Assembly: GCA_018821785.1 (NCBI GenBank)
Contig: JAHJLI010000255.1
Span: 22,102 to 86,101 of the forward strand
Direction of reading: 5' to 3'
Origin: Pseudomonadota bacterium
Lineage (GTDB): Bacteria > Desulfobacterota > Desulfobulbia > Desulfobulbales > Desulfocapsaceae
DNA length: 64,000 nucleotides
Below, piece after piece: positions 1-10,567 of this stretch. The first letter of the stretch is position 1, and each line of letters begins with the position of its first letter. The notes below the pieces were generated by a model. The model was not told the DNA's origin and ran no database searches. It was given only the letters and a program-made list of their open reading frames with translations. The translations under genes were made by a program, and so were the position numbers.

Positions 1-462
1 CTTGCCACCCTCCTCCCCGAGTTGGCCGTATATAAAAAAGCCCTGGCCGGAAAAAAAGCGGCAATCTACGTCGGCGGCGCCTTCAAAGCCTTCTCTCTGG
101 TCAAGGCATTCCGCCTCATCGGCATGGACGTGGTTATGGTCGGCTCCCAGACCGGCACCAGGGAGGACTATTTTGAACTGGAAGAGATCACCGATGAAGG
201 AACCATTATCGTCGACGACTCCAACCCTCTGGAATTGTCTGCTTTTTTAAAGGAAAAGGACGTCGACCTCTTCGTAGGCGGGGTGAAGGAGCGACCGATC
301 GCCTACAAATTGGGGGTGGCCTTCTGCGATCACAACCATGAGCGCAAGGAGATGCTCGCAGGTTTTACCGGAATGCTCAATTTTGCCCGTGAGGTTTACG
401 GCTCGGTGATGAGCCCGGTATGGCAATTTGTCCCGAGAAGAAGAGAGGAGAAAAAATCATGA
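1..462 (+). CDS. nifE: Nitrogenase cofactor scaffold protein NifE (3' part only)
   Basis: The frame is open from the window edge, so only the last 153 residues are present. NifE pairs with NifN to form the scaffold on which the NifB cofactor precursor matures into FeMo-cofactor. The visible part is the C-terminal Rossmann-like domain of the NifD/NifE family. It has a YVGGAFK-type strand-turn near the start, a DDSNP segment, a GGVKERP loop and the motif DHNHERK, followed by GMLNFAREVY and SVMSPVW, which is how anaerobe-type NifE proteins end. The stop overlaps the nifN start by 4 bases (ATGA), which implies translational coupling. NifD is less likely because the terminal motif differs. The N-terminal cysteines and the true start lie outside the window. 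Confidence 0.9.
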   Translation, partial: LATLLPELAVYKKALAGKKAAIYVGGAFKAFSLVKAFRLIGMDVVMVGSQTGTREDYFELEEITDEGTIIVDDSNPLELSAFLKEKDVDLFVGGVKERPIAYKLGVAFCDHNHERKEMLAGFTGMLNFAREVYGSVMSPVWQFVPRRREEKKS

Positions 463-1811
463 CTAAAATGCCCAGTTATACCGCAACCACCAATGCATGT
501 AAGCTCTGCAAGCCCCTCGGCGCCTCCATCGCCTTTCGCGGCATCGAGGGCTGCGTCCCCTTTCTGCACGGCTCACAGGGCTGCGCTACCTATATACGGC
601 GCTATATCATCAGCCATTTCAATGAACCAATCGATATCGCCTCCTCGTCTTTGGGTGAAAAGAATGCCATCTTCGGCGGTGGACCGAACCTGAAACTGGG
701 GTTAAAAAACGTTACCGCCAAATACAGTCCAACACTGATCGGCATAGCCACTACCTGCCTGACCGAGACCATTGGTGATGACGTGCCGATGCTAATAGCT
801 GAATATCAGAAAGAATTTTCTTCCGCCCAATCGCCGATACTGGTCCATGTGTCAACTCCGAGCTATTCGGGTACGCATATGGAAGGTTTCCATGCGGCGG
901 TTCGTGCCGCAGTTGAACAACTGGCGGGTTCGACCTTGCCAAACGACAGCATCAATCTTCTCTCAGGCTTCGTCTCGCCGGCTGATATCCGCTATCTGCG
1001 GGAGGTCACAAAAGACTTCGGCATTGCCGTAACTATCCTCCCCGACTATTCCGATACCCTCGACGGGCCTGCACTCGATGATTATCCGCTGATCCCGGAG
1101 GGAGGAACAAAGCTTTCGGCCATCAGGACCATGGGCGGGGCGAAAGCAACCGTCGAACTCGGGGCCACCCTGCCGGAAGTGACGGCCGGTACAGTTCTGC
1201 GCGACGTCCACGGCACACCGCTGCATCGTACCCCAATGCCCATGGGTATCCGCGCCACCGACACCTTCTTTCAGCTGCTTACCGAACTCACCGGCCGGAA
1301 GATTCCGACGTGCCATAACGCTGCCCGTGGTCGACTGATCGACAGCATGGTCGATGGCCACAAATACGTGTTCGGCAAGAAAGCGGTGGTCTATGGCGAG
1401 GAGGATCTGGTGGTCGGCATGACTGCTCTGCTCGCAGAAATAGGCGTCCGGCCGGTACTTTGTGCATCCGGCGGCAAGAGCAACAGGATGGCCGAAGGCA
1501 TCGCCGCCGCCCTCCAAGGCCTCGGCTGTCCGCTGCCGATTGTCAAGGAAGATGTCGATTTTTTTGATATCGAGACCCTGGCGGAAGAACTTGGCGTCGA
1601 GCTGGTAGTCGGCCACTCGAAAGGCTATGCCCTGGCCCGCAGACAGAACCTGCCGATGATCAGGGTTGGCTTCCCCATCCATGACCGAATCGGTGGCCAA
1701 CGCATCCTCCATCTCGGCTACCAGGGGGCGCAAACCTTGTTCGATCTGATCGCCAACGCCCTGATCGAAAAAAAGCAGAACGACTCGCCGGTCGGCTACA
1801 GCTATATGTGA
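459..1811 (+). CDS. nifN: Nitrogenase cofactor scaffold protein NifN
   Basis: This 450-residue protein is the beta-like partner of NifE in the cofactor assembly scaffold. The ATG at 459 is chosen because AGAGGAG sits just upstream and the gene then overlaps nifE by 4 bases; an in-frame ATG at 420 lies inside nifE and has no ribosome site. The N-terminus holds NACKLCKPLG followed by GIEGCVPFLHGSQGCATY, the P-cluster-like cysteine region of the NifK/NifN family, then the ISHFNEP and SSSLGEKNAIFGG motifs typical of NifN. A C-terminal Rossmann domain contains a CASGGKSNRM segment and GHSKGYALA. No NifX or NifB domain is fused to it. It was probably transcribed with nifE and nifB, which starts 51 bases downstream. 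Confidence 0.93.
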   Translation: MTKMPSYTATTNACKLCKPLGASIAFRGIEGCVPFLHGSQGCATYIRRYIISHFNEPIDIASSSLGEKNAIFGGGPNLKLGLKNVTAKYSPTLIGIATTCLTETIGDDVPMLIAEYQKEFSSAQSPILVHVSTPSYSGTHMEGFHAAVRAAVEQLAGSTLPNDSINLLSGFVSPADIRYLREVTKDFGIAVTILPDYSDTLDGPALDDYPLIPEGGTKLSAIRTMGGAKATVELGATLPEVTAGTVLRDVHGTPLHRTPMPMGIRATDTFFQLLTELTGRKIPTCHNAARGRLIDSMVDGHKYVFGKKAVVYGEEDLVVGMTALLAEIGVRPVLCASGGKSNRMAEGIAAALQGLGCPLPIVKEDVDFFDIETLAEELGVELVVGHSKGYALARRQNLPMIRVGFPIHDRIGGQRILHLGYQGAQTLFDLIANALIEKKQNDSPVGYSYM

Positions 1812-1862
1812 TTTTCCCTACACCTGATAAACGTGATATGTCAATCACCAGAAGGATCCATT

Positions 1863-3140
1863 ATGAATACCCACACACCTAAGGATTTCCGCAACCATCC
1901 CTGCTTTCATGCCGACGCCAAAGGTAAATTCGGTCGGGTGCATCTGCCGGTTGCCCCAAAGTGCAATATCAAATGTAATTTCTGTGACCGCAAATACGAT
2001 TGCGTCAATGAGTCACGGCCAGGCGTTACCTCCACCCTCCTCAGCCCAGAACAGGCGGGAGTGTATATGAATAAGGTTCTGGAGAAGGAGCCACGGATAA
2101 CCGTTGCCGGTATCGCCGGGCCCGGTGACCCCTTCGCCAACGGTCCCGAAACCATCGCCACCCTGCGGACCATCCGCAGAAACCATCCGCATGTCCTGCT
2201 CTGTGTATCATCAAACGGCATGGCAATCGGCCCTTATATAAAAACGCTTGCCGAGCTTGCCGTCTCCCATGTAACCATCACCGTCTGCGCGGTTGATCCG
2301 GCGATAAGTGAGAAGATTTACAGCTGGGTCGAGGACGGCAAGTTAATCTATCGGGGACAACAGGGAGCTGATCTGCTGCTGCGCCGTCAACTGGCGGCAA
2401 TACGCGACTTAAAGGCGCACGGTATCACCGTCAAGGTCAACTGTATCATCATCCCTGGCATTAATGACGGTCATGTCGAAGAGGTGGCCCAAACCATGAA
2501 GGACCTGGGGGTCGACCTACTCAACTGCATGGCGATGTTTCCAAACGTCAACACCCCCTTCGGCACCACGCCCCAGCCGAGCAAGGAGATGATGGAGGAA
2601 ATCAGGGCGAAAGCGGAAAGGTATTTGCCGCAGATGCGCCACTGCACCCGCTGCCGTGCCGACGCGGTTGGCCTTTTGGGCGACGACCGCACCGATGAGT
2701 TCCGCAGTTGCCTCACCGCCTGCTCTACCTTAAAGCCCATGCCAGCTGCGGAACGACCATATGTGGCAGTGGCTACTGAGGAGGGCATCCTGGTCAACAA
2801 ACACCTGGGCGAGGCACGCAGCCTGCAAATCTGGGAACGCACGACGGACGGATTTCGCAAGGTCGAGGAGCGGCCGACGCCGGCCATCGGCGGCGGTATA
2901 AAACGCTGGCACCAGCTGGCCAGGGTCCTCGGCGACTGCCGGGCTGTGCTGGTCAGCGGTGTCGGGCAAACCCCTTTCGATATCCTCACTAAATCCGGGG
3001 TAAAACCTTTAGAGGCAGCCGGATTTATCGAAGAAGGCTTGGCAATCGTCTATGAAAACCGCAACACCGCTCTTCTCCGCGGACGAAAAAACCCTTGTTC
3101 CGATGGCGCCTGCAGCGGCTCAGGCGGTGGCTGCGGTTAA
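1863..3140 (+). CDS. nifB: Nitrogenase cofactor radical SAM protein NifB with C-terminal NifX-like domain
   Basis: NifB is the radical SAM enzyme that fuses two [4Fe-4S] clusters and inserts the central carbide to make the NifB cofactor (8Fe core). The 425-residue protein starts at the ATG at 1863, preceded by AGAAGGA; an upstream in-frame start has no such site. Residues about 20-45 contain the radical SAM motif CNIKCNFC followed by DRKYDC. A TIM-barrel region with GPGDPFANG and NCIIIPGIND follows. A second cysteine set, HCTRCRADAVG, appears near residue 260. From about residue 300 comes a NifX/NafY-type cofactor-binding domain (VNKHLGEA, VSGVGQTP). The tail is rich in Cys and Gly (CSDGACSGSGGGCG). 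It completes an E-N-B block needed by any nitrogenase type; the structural nifHDK genes are not in the window. Confidence 0.96.
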   Translation: MNTHTPKDFRNHPCFHADAKGKFGRVHLPVAPKCNIKCNFCDRKYDCVNESRPGVTSTLLSPEQAGVYMNKVLEKEPRITVAGIAGPGDPFANGPETIATLRTIRRNHPHVLLCVSSNGMAIGPYIKTLAELAVSHVTITVCAVDPAISEKIYSWVEDGKLIYRGQQGADLLLRRQLAAIRDLKAHGITVKVNCIIIPGINDGHVEEVAQTMKDLGVDLLNCMAMFPNVNTPFGTTPQPSKEMMEEIRAKAERYLPQMRHCTRCRADAVGLLGDDRTDEFRSCLTACSTLKPMPAAERPYVAVATEEGILVNKHLGEARSLQIWERTTDGFRKVEERPTPAIGGGIKRWHQLARVLGDCRAVLVSGVGQTPFDILTKSGVKPLEAAGFIEEGLAIVYENRNTALLRGRKNPCSDGACSGSGGGCG

Positions 3141-3177
3141 AAAAAGCTCCCTGGAAAAGTGATGGAATGACAATGAT

Positions 3178-3202
3178 CTGCTGACAAATAAGGCGTCAGC
3201 AG
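3178..3202 (+). other. Hairpin downstream of nifB
   Basis: An 8-bp perfect inverted repeat, CTGCTGAC and GTCAGCAG with a 9-base loop, lies 38 bases after the nifB stop. It has no T-tract, so it may act as an mRNA 3'-end stabiliser or a weak or Rho-dependent end of the nif transcript. Function is inferred only. Confidence 0.4.
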
Positions 3203-3293
3203 CTACAATAGCCCTGGCTTGATTTTTGATGGCAAAGGCCTCATTCCGGCCGCAGCCGCAGAACCCCATCACATTGTTACAGGAGAAAAGACC

Positions 3294-4913
3294 ATGCCCG
3301 ATTTTGTATATCAGGACCCGTTCCCACTCAACAAGGACCAGACCCAATACCGCCTCCTCCCCGACTCCCATAAGTATGTAGAGGTAACCGATTTTAACGG
3401 CCAAAAGATCCTCAAGATCGCCCCCGAAGCCCTGACGGTCCTGGCCAACCAAGCCATGCGCGAGGTCTCGTTTCTGCTGCGTTCCGCCCATAACCAGCAG
3501 GTGGCATCCATTCTTTCCGATCCCGAGGCATCGATGAACGACAAGGGGGTGGCCATCGCCTTCCTACGCAACGCCGAGGTGGCCGCCCGCTTCGAACTGC
3601 CTGTCTGCCAGGACACCGGTACCGCCTCCATCATCGGCAAAAAAGGTCAGAATGTCTGGACCGGCTGCAATGATGCGGAGATGTTGTCAAAAGGGGTATA
3701 TCGCACCTATACCGAAGAAAATTTGCGCTACTCACAGACCGTGGCCCTTGATATGTACACGGAAAAAAACACCGGCACCAACCTGCCGGCCCAGATCGAC
3801 CTGTTTGCCACAGAGGGTGACAGCTACAGCTTCCTCTTCGTCGCCAAGGGTGGCGGCAGCGCCAACAAGACAATGCTCTACCAGGAAACCAAGGCCCTGC
3901 TCAATCCCGAGCGGCTGGAAAGTTTTCTGGTGGAAAAGATGAAGTATCTGGGCACCGCCGCCTGCCCGCCTTACCATATCGCCTTTGTCATCGGCGGCAC
4001 CTCGGCCGAGACTTGCCTGAAAACCGTCAAACTTGCCTCCACCAAATACTACGACAACCTGCCCACCGAAGGCAATATGCACGGCCAGGCCTTCCGCGAT
4101 GTCGCACTTGAGAAAAAACTCCTGGAAAAAGCGCGCGGTCTCGGCATCGGCGCCCAGTTCGGAGGCGTCTACTTCGCCCACGATATCCGGGTCGTGCGCC
4201 TGCCCCGACATGGTGCCTCCTGCCCGGTGGGCATGGGGGTATCCTGCTCGGCAGACCGCAACGTCAAGGCCAAGATAAACCAGGAAGGGTTGTGGCTTGA
4301 AGAACTCGACAGCAACCCCGGTCGCCTCATCCCCGATGTTTACCGCCGCAAGCACGAGCATGGGGTCAAGATCAATCTTGATCAACCCATGGAGAGTATT
4401 CTTGCCGAACTGCGCAAACATCCGGTATCCACGCCGTTGCTGCTCACCGGCACCATCGTCGTCGGCCGGGACATTGCCCACAGCAAATTCAAGGAACTGC
4501 TCGACGCCGGCAAGGAGCTGCCCGAGTATCTGAAAAAACACCCCATCTACTATGCCGGTCCTGCCAAAACACCCAAGGGTAAGCCCTCCGGTTCCTTCGG
4601 TCCCACCACCGCCGGACGGATGGACAGCTATGTCGACCTGCTGCAAAGCAAGGGTGGCTCGCTTATCATGATCGCCAAGGGCAACCGCAGTCAGCAGGTC
4701 ACCGATGCCTGTAAAAAACATGGTGGCTTTTACCTTGGGTCAATCGGTGGCCCGGCGGCCCTCTTGGCTGAAGAAAATATCAAGAAGGTCGAATGTATCG
4801 ACTATCCCGAACTGGGAATGGAGGCGGTCTGGAAAATCGAGGTAATAGATTTCCCTGCCTTTATTCTCGTTGACGACAAGGGCAACGATTTCTTTAAACA
4901 GCTTGGCTGTTAA
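3294..4913 (+). CDS. fumA: Class I fumarate hydratase, iron-sulfur type
   Basis: This 539-residue enzyme interconverts fumarate and malate in the cytoplasm, using an oxygen-sensitive [4Fe-4S] cluster. The start at 3294 follows AGGAGAAAAG; a longer in-frame form from 3219 lacks a ribosome site. The three expected cluster cysteines are at residues 105 (PVCQDTG), 224 (AACPPYH) and 318 (VSCSADRN), the same numbers recalled for E. coli FumA. The alpha part (about 1-330) and beta part (about 350-539, with GTIVVGRD and GPTTAGRMD) are in one chain, not the split subunits seen in many anaerobes. It follows the nif genes by 150 bases but has its own gap and terminator, so shared transcription is not clear. 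In sulfate reducers it would serve the TCA or succinate-oxidation pathway. Confidence 0.95.
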   Translation: MPDFVYQDPFPLNKDQTQYRLLPDSHKYVEVTDFNGQKILKIAPEALTVLANQAMREVSFLLRSAHNQQVASILSDPEASMNDKGVAIAFLRNAEVAARFELPVCQDTGTASIIGKKGQNVWTGCNDAEMLSKGVYRTYTEENLRYSQTVALDMYTEKNTGTNLPAQIDLFATEGDSYSFLFVAKGGGSANKTMLYQETKALLNPERLESFLVEKMKYLGTAACPPYHIAFVIGGTSAETCLKTVKLASTKYYDNLPTEGNMHGQAFRDVALEKKLLEKARGLGIGAQFGGVYFAHDIRVVRLPRHGASCPVGMGVSCSADRNVKAKINQEGLWLEELDSNPGRLIPDVYRRKHEHGVKINLDQPMESILAELRKHPVSTPLLLTGTIVVGRDIAHSKFKELLDAGKELPEYLKKHPIYYAGPAKTPKGKPSGSFGPTTAGRMDSYVDLLQSKGGSLIMIAKGNRSQQVTDACKKHGGFYLGSIGGPAALLAEENIKKVECIDYPELGMEAVWKIEVIDFPAFILVDDKGNDFFKQLGC

Positions 4914-4925
4914 TTGCCGATATTT

Positions 4926-4962
4926 CCGGTCGGCCCTGCTGGGCTGACCGGACCCTTTCTTT
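4926..4962 (+). terminator. Rho-independent terminator after fumarase
   Basis: Inverted repeat CCGGTC-G-GCCC / GGGC-T-GACCGG (4926-4951) is followed by a T-rich run. It starts 13 bases after the fumarase stop, as expected for the end of that transcript. Confidence 0.75.
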
Positions 4963-5020
4963 GCTTTTGGATTTGCTATGAATCTGTGTTACTATTTTTT
5001 TCATACTCCCAGCAAAGGGG

Positions 5021-5050
5021 CTAAGTACCTTGAAAATTCATCGAGGTACC
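5021..5050 (+). repeat. Shortened copy (A) of the GTACC hairpin element
   Basis: CTAAGTACCTTGAAAATTC followed by AGGTACC matches the left arm of the dispersed element found elsewhere in the window and closes with the terminal AGGTAC. The A-rich centre and inner right arm are missing, so it looks like an internally deleted copy. It lies just 5' of a decayed regulator gene. Confidence 0.5.
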
Positions 5051-5078
5051 CAAAGACGAGTAAAATATCTCTCTGACC

Positions 5079-5354
5079 GTGCTGCTGAAAAAGCGCGAAG
5101 AAGATCGGGCTATCAAGGCTAAGCAGATACTGTCCAACACCACCAAACTCATCCTGCCGTTTCTCGACCGACTCAAAGGAAGCAGGCTCACCGAACAACA
5201 GGTGGTGCTTGTCGATATCCTCTACACCAATATCGCCGAATTGACATCCCCCTTTGCCAACAATTTTTCCACCAGGCTAGGTCGCCTCACCCCTGCAGAA
5301 ATCCAGGTAGCCAACCTGGTTAAAATCGGAAAGAGAACCGGGATAGAACCTTGA
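5079..5354 (+). pseudogene. Remnant of a PAS/LuxR-type regulator
   Basis: The 91 residues resemble the linker and helix-turn-helix entry of PAS-LuxR response proteins common in Desulfobacterota. LLKKREED comes near the start, then LPFLDRLK, YTNIAELTSPF and LTPAEIQVANLVKIGK, which normally leads straight into the DNA-binding helices (usually GKTTKEIA...). Here the frame stops after only five more residues. The next in-frame codons past the TGA contain only FFKKPRK...ARY, a weak echo of the family C-terminus. The N-terminal PAS domain is also absent, and a stop lies just upstream of the first possible start. The most likely reading is a gene that lost both ends, with the element copy A at its 5' border. 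Confidence 0.6.
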
Positions 5355-5857
5355 GATAGATTATTTTTCTTTAAAAAGCCAAGAAAACAATCTGCAAGGT
5401 ACACATAGTTCTAAATGTTGGAAAACGCCCTCGTCGATTGATTCGGCGTTTTCCTTTTATAGGACTGCAATGCCCAAGGCTACTTTGAACTCGTCCTCCA
5501 ACGGCAGGGACCGTCATTATGACCTTCGTCTTCTGCCCTAGCCAACTCCCTAAACCTCGCCAAAAAGAGAATGGCCTTTATTGGTCGGAGACTCATCAAG
5601 ACCCCATCTGCCAACAACTCTCCTTATTAAGCTTCACACTAAGGTCTTTACCGGTAGCGACGCCGCGCGCAACCGCGATTTTGTTGTTATTTCCATCGTC
5701 GAAGCATTCAATTATTCCGATTTTCCTCCTCATCGCACTACCTATCGGTTACAATCACTGCAATCGTGCTGCTGGATGATTGATAGCAGAAACACTGCTA
5801 TAATTCTTGAACTGCAGTCTAAATATTCCTAACAAAACCGACTGGGAGGGGTAACGG
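5355..5857. other. Non-coding gap with terminator and leader of the large kinase gene
   Basis: No convincing gene is seen. Two short open frames (5519-5779 and 5581-5832) lack ribosome sites and recognisable motifs. The stretch holds a terminator-like hairpin at 5420-5459. A TATAAT box at 5799-5804 lies 54 bases before the kinase start, but its -35 partner is poor. Confidence 0.5.
5420..5459 (+). terminator. Rho-independent terminator-like hairpin
   Basis: GGAAAACGCC (5420-5429) and GGCGTTTTCC (5445-5454) form a perfect 10-bp stem with a 15-base loop, followed by TTTTAT. It lies 66 bases after the decayed regulator and probably once ended that transcript. Confidence 0.7.
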
Positions 5858-8800
5858 ATGGGGAAAGATCAGGATCAAACAAACCGTAAAAAAACCACAC
5901 TTTCCCCAGAAAAAGCAATAGTGGTAGGTATTGGTGGCTCGGCAGGAAGTCTTGACGCTCTTGAGCAGTTTCTCTCCGCTCTCCCTGTCGATACCGGTCT
6001 CATTCTAGCGGTCGTTCTTCACTCTGCGTCTGAACGTGCGGAAGGGCTTGCGGAATTTCTCGGAAGATATTCGGCAATGCCTGCACTGGCCGTTAAACCA
6101 ACAGCAAGATTATCGCCAGATACCGTCCATGTCGTCCGTTTTGACAAGAATCAGAACGGCACCCTCCATCGCATCGATCAGTTTTTCTGTCGTCTCGCCG
6201 CCGAATACGGGGAAAAGGTTATTGGCATAATACTCTCCGGTGGTGGTGCCGATGGTGCCGAAGGAGCGAGGGCCATCGCGGCTGGCGGTGGCACTGTCCT
6301 GATTCAGAATCCAGCTGACGCACCGCATCCGGAAATGCCGCAAAACGCACTTCTTGCCTGCCCGACAGCAGAGACCCTGACAGCTACACAAATGGCTGAG
6401 AAAGTTCTTGAAATCGCCCGCGTGCTACAAGACGAACTGCCAAACGAAGAACTCACCGAACAGCTCCGGAAAATTTTTCGCATCGTTAAAATGCGGACAG
6501 GTAACGACTACAGCGCCTATAAACCTAATACAGTTCTACGCCGCATTGATCGGCGGATGAAGGCAAACGGCTTTAACGAGGTGGCGCCCTATGTCAGTTT
6601 TCTCGAGGAAAGCCAGGAGGAAGCGCATGCCCTTTCGCAGGATTTCTGCATCGGCGTGACGGTGTTCTTCCGTGATCCAGAGGCCTTCGATATTCTCTCG
6701 CAACAAGTTATTCCCAGGATATTTGCAGACAAATCTCTCGAAGAAACAGTCCGTATATGGGACACCTGTTGCGCCACTGGAGAAGAGACATATTCCCTTG
6801 CCATGTTACTCCATGAATATATGGAAGAAAGCGGCACCGATGTCACAGCCAAAATTTTTGCCACTGATCTTGACAATCGGGCAATCACCCTCGCCCGCAC
6901 CGGAATATATCCGGAATCGGCCACATTGGACATGGGCGAGAATAGGCTTAACACCTTTTTCAATAAGGTCGATGGCGGCTACCAGGTGGTCAAATTACTC
7001 AGGGAGATGATTGTCTTTGCCGAGCACAATCTGATCAAGGATCCTCCCTTTTCAAGGCTGGACCTGGTGGTCTGCAGGAATTTTTTCATCTACCTCAATA
7101 CCGACATTCAAAGGCGGTTATTGACCCTTTTCCATTCGATGCTTCGACCAGGCGGCTATCTCTTCATGGGCAATTCAGAGAGCGTGGGAACTCTTACCGA
7201 GCTGTTTACTCCCCTGGACAAACGCTGGCGAATATTCAAGAAACGAGATACGGGTCGTGTCGTAGGCGAGAGGTTTGCTATTTCGCGGCATGTGCAGATG
7301 ATGGCCCGGATAGCTAATGATACTTTCAGACAAGAACTCAGTGAACCTGATCCGGGGATAATTGCGGAAAAGATTCTAGTTAAACGATATGCCCCACCCT
7401 GTATCGTGGTCAATGATAAATATGAAGTGGTTCACGTTTCGACTCCGACCAGCCACCTGCTGCAAATTCCTACCGGAGCACCGACCAGCGATCTTTTCAG
7501 AATGGTCCAGGAAGAACTGCGTCCGGCACTCAGGGCAGCTATCCACAAGGCGCTGTCAAAAAGCGAACAGGTAGTATTTCGCGGCCAGAGCATGACCCTG
7601 GATGGTCAAAGGGTTGCAGTCGACGTGACCGCTGAACCGCTCATTATCAGGAATGCATCCCGAAAACTGGCCCTGGTAACATTGCAGCCAATCCCCGTTG
7701 AAAAACATCCCCACCTGATTTCAGGTGACAAGAAACCACCGCTTCTCAGCGAAAACCGCCGCGACGAACTCATTTGCAATCTCGAAGAACAGCTCCATAT
7801 CAGCCAGGAGGAACTCAACGCCACCATTGAACAGCTGGCGGCCTCAAACGACAGTCTGGTATCCACCAATGAGGAGTTGATGTCAGTCAACGAAGAATTC
7901 CAGTCAACCAACGAAGAGCTGGAAACCTCCAGAGAGGAACTTCAAACCCTGAATGAGGAATTAATCACCCTCAACACCGAACTACAAAAAAAGGTGGAGG
8001 CCCTCGATATTGCCAACAATGATATCGAAAACCTTTTGAACGGGACCCAGATCGCCACCCTTTTTCTCGATTGCAATCTGAAAGTTAAACGATACACCCC
8101 TGCTGCTTCTGAAATTTTCAATCTGATTCCCTCGGATATCAACCGTCCTCTTGAACATATTACCGGCAAGATATCTCATATAAACATCTCTGCCGATGCC
8201 CGGCAGGTCATTGACAACGACACCCCCTTTGACCGTTCGGTAAGAAGCATCGGAGGCGACCGGTTATACCTGATGCGCATATTGCCCTATAGGACAGCAA
8301 CCGGTAAGGTTGAAGGAGTGGTGGTAACTTTTGTCGATCTCACCGACCAGCAGCGTATGGAAGAGTCGTTGCGTGAGCAGGCCCATATTCTCGATCTTGC
8401 CCCGGTCATGGTTCGCGACCTCGAAGGGCGGATCGTTCTCTGGAATACTGGAGCCACTCGGCTCTACGGATTCAGCAAGGATGAAGTTGAAGGACGCATC
8501 TCCCATGAAGTCCTCGCGACAATGTTCCCCGAACCCCTCGAAAGCATCATAACTTCCCTGTATGAAAAGGATTCCTGGGATGGCGAATTAGTTCACAGCA
8601 GTCGTGACGGCAAGGAAATATCGGTTATGAGTCAGTGGGTACTCTACCGGGACAGCGAAGGGAAGCCATCTCGAATTATCGAGATCAGCGCCGATTTAAC
8701 CGAGAGGAAAAAGATTGAAGAACAGTATCGCCTCCTTTTCACTGAGATGACCAATGGCTTTTCCCTCAACGAAGTTCTTTTCGATAGCACAGGCAACCTT

Positions 8801-10252
8801 CAGGATTTCCGTGTTGTCAGTGTAAATCCGGCTTTTGAGAGGATCACTGATCTCAGGGCTGACGAAGTTGTAGGCCTTAATCTGTTTGAGGTTATTCCGG
8901 GGATGGATGAATCCGGCGGGATGATCTGCCGGGAGGTTGTGCTCTCCGGGAAACCCGGTCATTTCACTCATAAAAAAATTGGTTCCAATAAACGTTTTGA
9001 GGTGACCTTATTCCGGCCGGCACCGGGCCAGCTTGCCATGGTCCTTCTTGACACATCTATTCAACATCAGGCCGAGTCCGAACGAGAAAAACTTTCCCAA
9101 CAGCTCCGGCAGGCCCAAAAAATGGAATCGCTCGGCGTTCTAGCCGGAGGTATTGCCCATGATTTCAACAACCTTCTGACTGTCATTATTGGTTATTCCG
9201 AGTTTTTCTTACGAGACTTTCCCAAGGGTACCCTCCATGCCCGGGGCTTCAACAATATCTTGGTTTCAGCTCATCGCGCCAAAGACCTGGTAAATCAGAT
9301 ACTCACCTTCAGTCGTCAGTCCAATGCCGATCTCATGCCTTTAAAGATACAGTCCTCGGTCGACGAAGTGTTAAAGATGATTCGGGCCTCCATCCCTACA
9401 ACCATAGCCATCGAGAGCGATATAGAGCCGCAATGCGGCATCATTCTCGGTAACACGACGCAGGTTCATCAAATTATCATGAATCTGTGCACCAATGCCT
9501 ATCATGCTATGGAAAATTCCGGTGGCATTCTCAGGGTCTCGGTTAATATGACCTCCATACTCCCATCAACATCACCAGAGCACCAGACAATCCCTCCAGG
9601 TGAATATGTTAAATTGACAGTGAGTGACACTGGATCTGGAATAGGGCCTGATATAATAGATAAAATCTTTGATCCATACTTCACTACCAAAGAGGTCGGC
9701 AAAGGCAGCGGCATGGGATTGTCGATTGCCCACGGGATCATTAACAGTTATGGCGGTGGCATCACGGTTAAAAGTGCGGTTGGTCAGGGTTCTACGTTTT
9801 CCGTATATTTCCCGGTTATCGAGGAGAAAGTCTTGGAACCTGAAGAGGTTAAGGAGACTCGGGGAGGAAATGAACGAATCCTCTTGGTCGATGATGAGGA
9901 GATGATAGTCGAAATGGGCCAGGATGTACTGGGGCAACTTGGCTATCAGGTGACTACCTACCAAAGCAGCGTTGAGGCATTATCTGCATTCACGGCCGAA
10001 CCAAGCCAGTTCGACTTGGTGATCACCGACCAGGCTATGCCCGACCTGAATGGAGTGAACATGGCGCAACAGATGTTGCAAATTCGGCCTGACCTGCCGA
10101 TCATTCTTTGCACCGGGTTCAGCAACCTCATCAATGAATCTTCGGCAAAAGCCATTGGCATAAGAGAGTTTGCCTACAAACCTCTCACCAGCCAGTCGAT
10201 TGTCCAGCTTATCAGAAAAGTCCTTGAGGATGAGTACAAAACGCCAAAATGA
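5858..10252 (+). CDS. CheB-CheR-PAS-histidine kinase-receiver fusion protein
   Basis: This 1464-residue cytoplasmic signalling protein has no membrane segment and starts after GGGAGGGG. In order it has a CheB methylesterase domain with the full triad Ser28 (GIGGSAGS), His55 and Asp132 (SGGGADG). A CheR methyltransferase domain (about 195-465) has a [16 protein letters not shown]-binding motif. A coiled coil full of NEE/EEL repeats (about 630-710) follows, then three PAS domains (about 715-1080). The HisKA domain has the phospho-accepting His1101 (GGIAHDFNN), the HATPase has DTGSGIG and GSGMGLS, and the C-terminal receiver has phospho-acceptor Asp1391 (VITDQAMP). CheB-CheR-PAS proteins are known; the addition of a complete hybrid kinase suggests that receptor methylation and phosphotransfer are joined in one chain. 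No MCP or cheA gene is adjacent. Its partner is not known. Confidence 0.93.
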   Translation: MGKDQDQTNRKKTTLSPEKAIVVGIGGSAGSLDALEQFLSALPVDTGLILAVVLHSASERAEGLAEFLGRYSAMPALAVKPTARLSPDTVHVVRFDKNQNGTLHRIDQFFCRLAAEYGEKVIGIILSGGGADGAEGARAIAAGGGTVLIQNPADAPHPEMPQNALLACPTAETLTATQMAEKVLEIARVLQDELPNEELTEQLRKIFRIVKMRTGNDYSAYKPNTVLRRIDRRMKANGFNEVAPYVSFLEESQEEAHALSQDFCIGVTVFFRDPEAFDILSQQVIPRIFADKSLEETVRIWDTCCATGEETYSLAMLLHEYMEESGTDVTAKIFATDLDNRAITLARTGIYPESATLDMGENRLNTFFNKVDGGYQVVKLLREMIVFAEHNLIKDPPFSRLDLVVCRNFFIYLNTDIQRRLLTLFHSMLRPGGYLFMGNSESVGTLTELFTPLDKRWRIFKKRDTGRVVGERFAISRHVQMMARIANDTFRQELSEPDPGIIAEKILVKRYAPPCIVVNDKYEVVHVSTPTSHLLQIPTGAPTSDLFRMVQEELRPALRAAIHKALSKSEQVVFRGQSMTLDGQRVAVDVTAEPLIIRNASRKLALVTLQPIPVEKHPHLISGDKKPPLLSENRRDELICNLEEQLHISQEELNATIEQLAASNDSLVSTNEELMSVNEEFQSTNEELETSREELQTLNEELITLNTELQKKVEALDIANNDIENLLNGTQIATLFLDCNLKVKRYTPAASEIFNLIPSDINRPLEHITGKISHINISADARQVIDNDTPFDRSVRSIGGDRLYLMRILPYRTATGKVEGVVVTFVDLTDQQRMEESLREQAHILDLAPVMVRDLEGRIVLWNTGATRLYGFSKDEVEGRISHEVLATMFPEPLESIITSLYEKDSWDGELVHSSRDGKEISVMSQWVLYRDSEGKPSRIIEISADLTERKKIEEQYRLLFTEMTNGFSLNEVLFDSTGNLQDFRVVSVNPAFERITDLRADEVVGLNLFEVIPGMDESGGMICREVVLSGKPGHFTHKKIGSNKRFEVTLFRPAPGQLAMVLLDTSIQHQAESEREKLSQQLRQAQKMESLGVLAGGIAHDFNNLLTVIIGYSEFFLRDFPKGTLHARGFNNILVSAHRAKDLVNQILTFSRQSNADLMPLKIQSSVDEVLKMIRASIPTTIAIESDIEPQCGIILGNTTQVHQIIMNLCTNAYHAMENSGGILRVSVNMTSILPSTSPEHQTIPPGEYVKLTVSDTGSGIGPDIIDKIFDPYFTTKEVGKGSGMGLSIAHGIINSYGGGITVKSAVGQGSTFSVYFPVIEEKVLEPEEVKETRGGNERILLVDDEEMIVEMGQDVLGQLGYQVTTYQSSVEALSAFTAEPSQFDLVITDQAMPDLNGVNMAQQMLQIRPDLPIILCTGFSNLINESSAKAIGIREFAYKPLTSQSIVQLIRKVLEDEYKTPK

Positions 10253-10356
10253 AGTAAATAGTACTTGGCTTTTTACCCTTTCTGAAATGGCTCATTCCAT
10301 TGATAAGTCATGGAACTCCCCACTTAATAGCCACCGTACGAGGTACTTCTTTAACA

Positions 10357-10424
10357 AAGTACTTTAGAAATTCGTTTCTTGTTTTTCGAACGTATGTCGT
10401 GAAAGAACCTTTTACCGTTTATTG
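10357..10424 (-). repeat. GTACC hairpin element, copy B
   Basis: Read on the minus strand it has the tag AACGGTAAAAG, a degenerate left arm, the centre AAAAACAAGAAACG, and an intact right arm AATTTCTAAAGTACT. The right half matches copies C, D and G almost base for base, while the left arm has drifted and would pair poorly. Confidence 0.7.
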
Positions 10425-10492
10425 GAGGCATTACCGATAGCGCCAAATGGCTTTCCTCTTAAATATAACGAACTTTTGCTCGATGTATTTTG

Positions 10493-10530
10493 CAACAAAA
10501 AAACCCGCAAACCATTTCTGGTAGCGGGTT
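10493..10530 (-). terminator. Rho-independent terminator downstream of tRNA-Leu
   Basis: AACCCGC (10502-10508) pairs with GCGGGTT (10524-10530). Read on the minus strand the stem is followed by eight T residues. It lies 38 bases downstream of the tRNA 3' end. Confidence 0.85.
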
Positions 10531-10567
10531 AATTGGACTCCGAGGGAAGTCTATGTACTAACAAACT

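Larger units (their letters stand above)
10253..10567. other. Intergenic region with one repeat element and a terminator
   Basis: Between the large kinase gene and tRNA-Leu there is no gene. It contains element copy B (10357-10424) and the minus-strand terminator of the tRNA transcript (10493-10530). Confidence 0.6.

Noticed and set aside
963-1733. A 256-codon minus-strand frame opposite nifN
   Set aside because: Shadow of nifN with no motifs.
3732-4721. A 329-codon minus-strand frame opposite fumarase
   Set aside because: The fumarase frame has all catalytic cysteines; the antisense frame shows no family motif and is a codon-bias shadow.
5352-5405. TGA of the regulator remnant as a selenocysteine codon
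   Set aside because: The residues after TGA do not restore the helix-turn-helix family pattern and no selenoprotein family matches.
5519-5832. Two overlapping short frames before the large kinase
   Set aside because: No Shine-Dalgarno, low-complexity hydrophobic translation and no recognisable motif.
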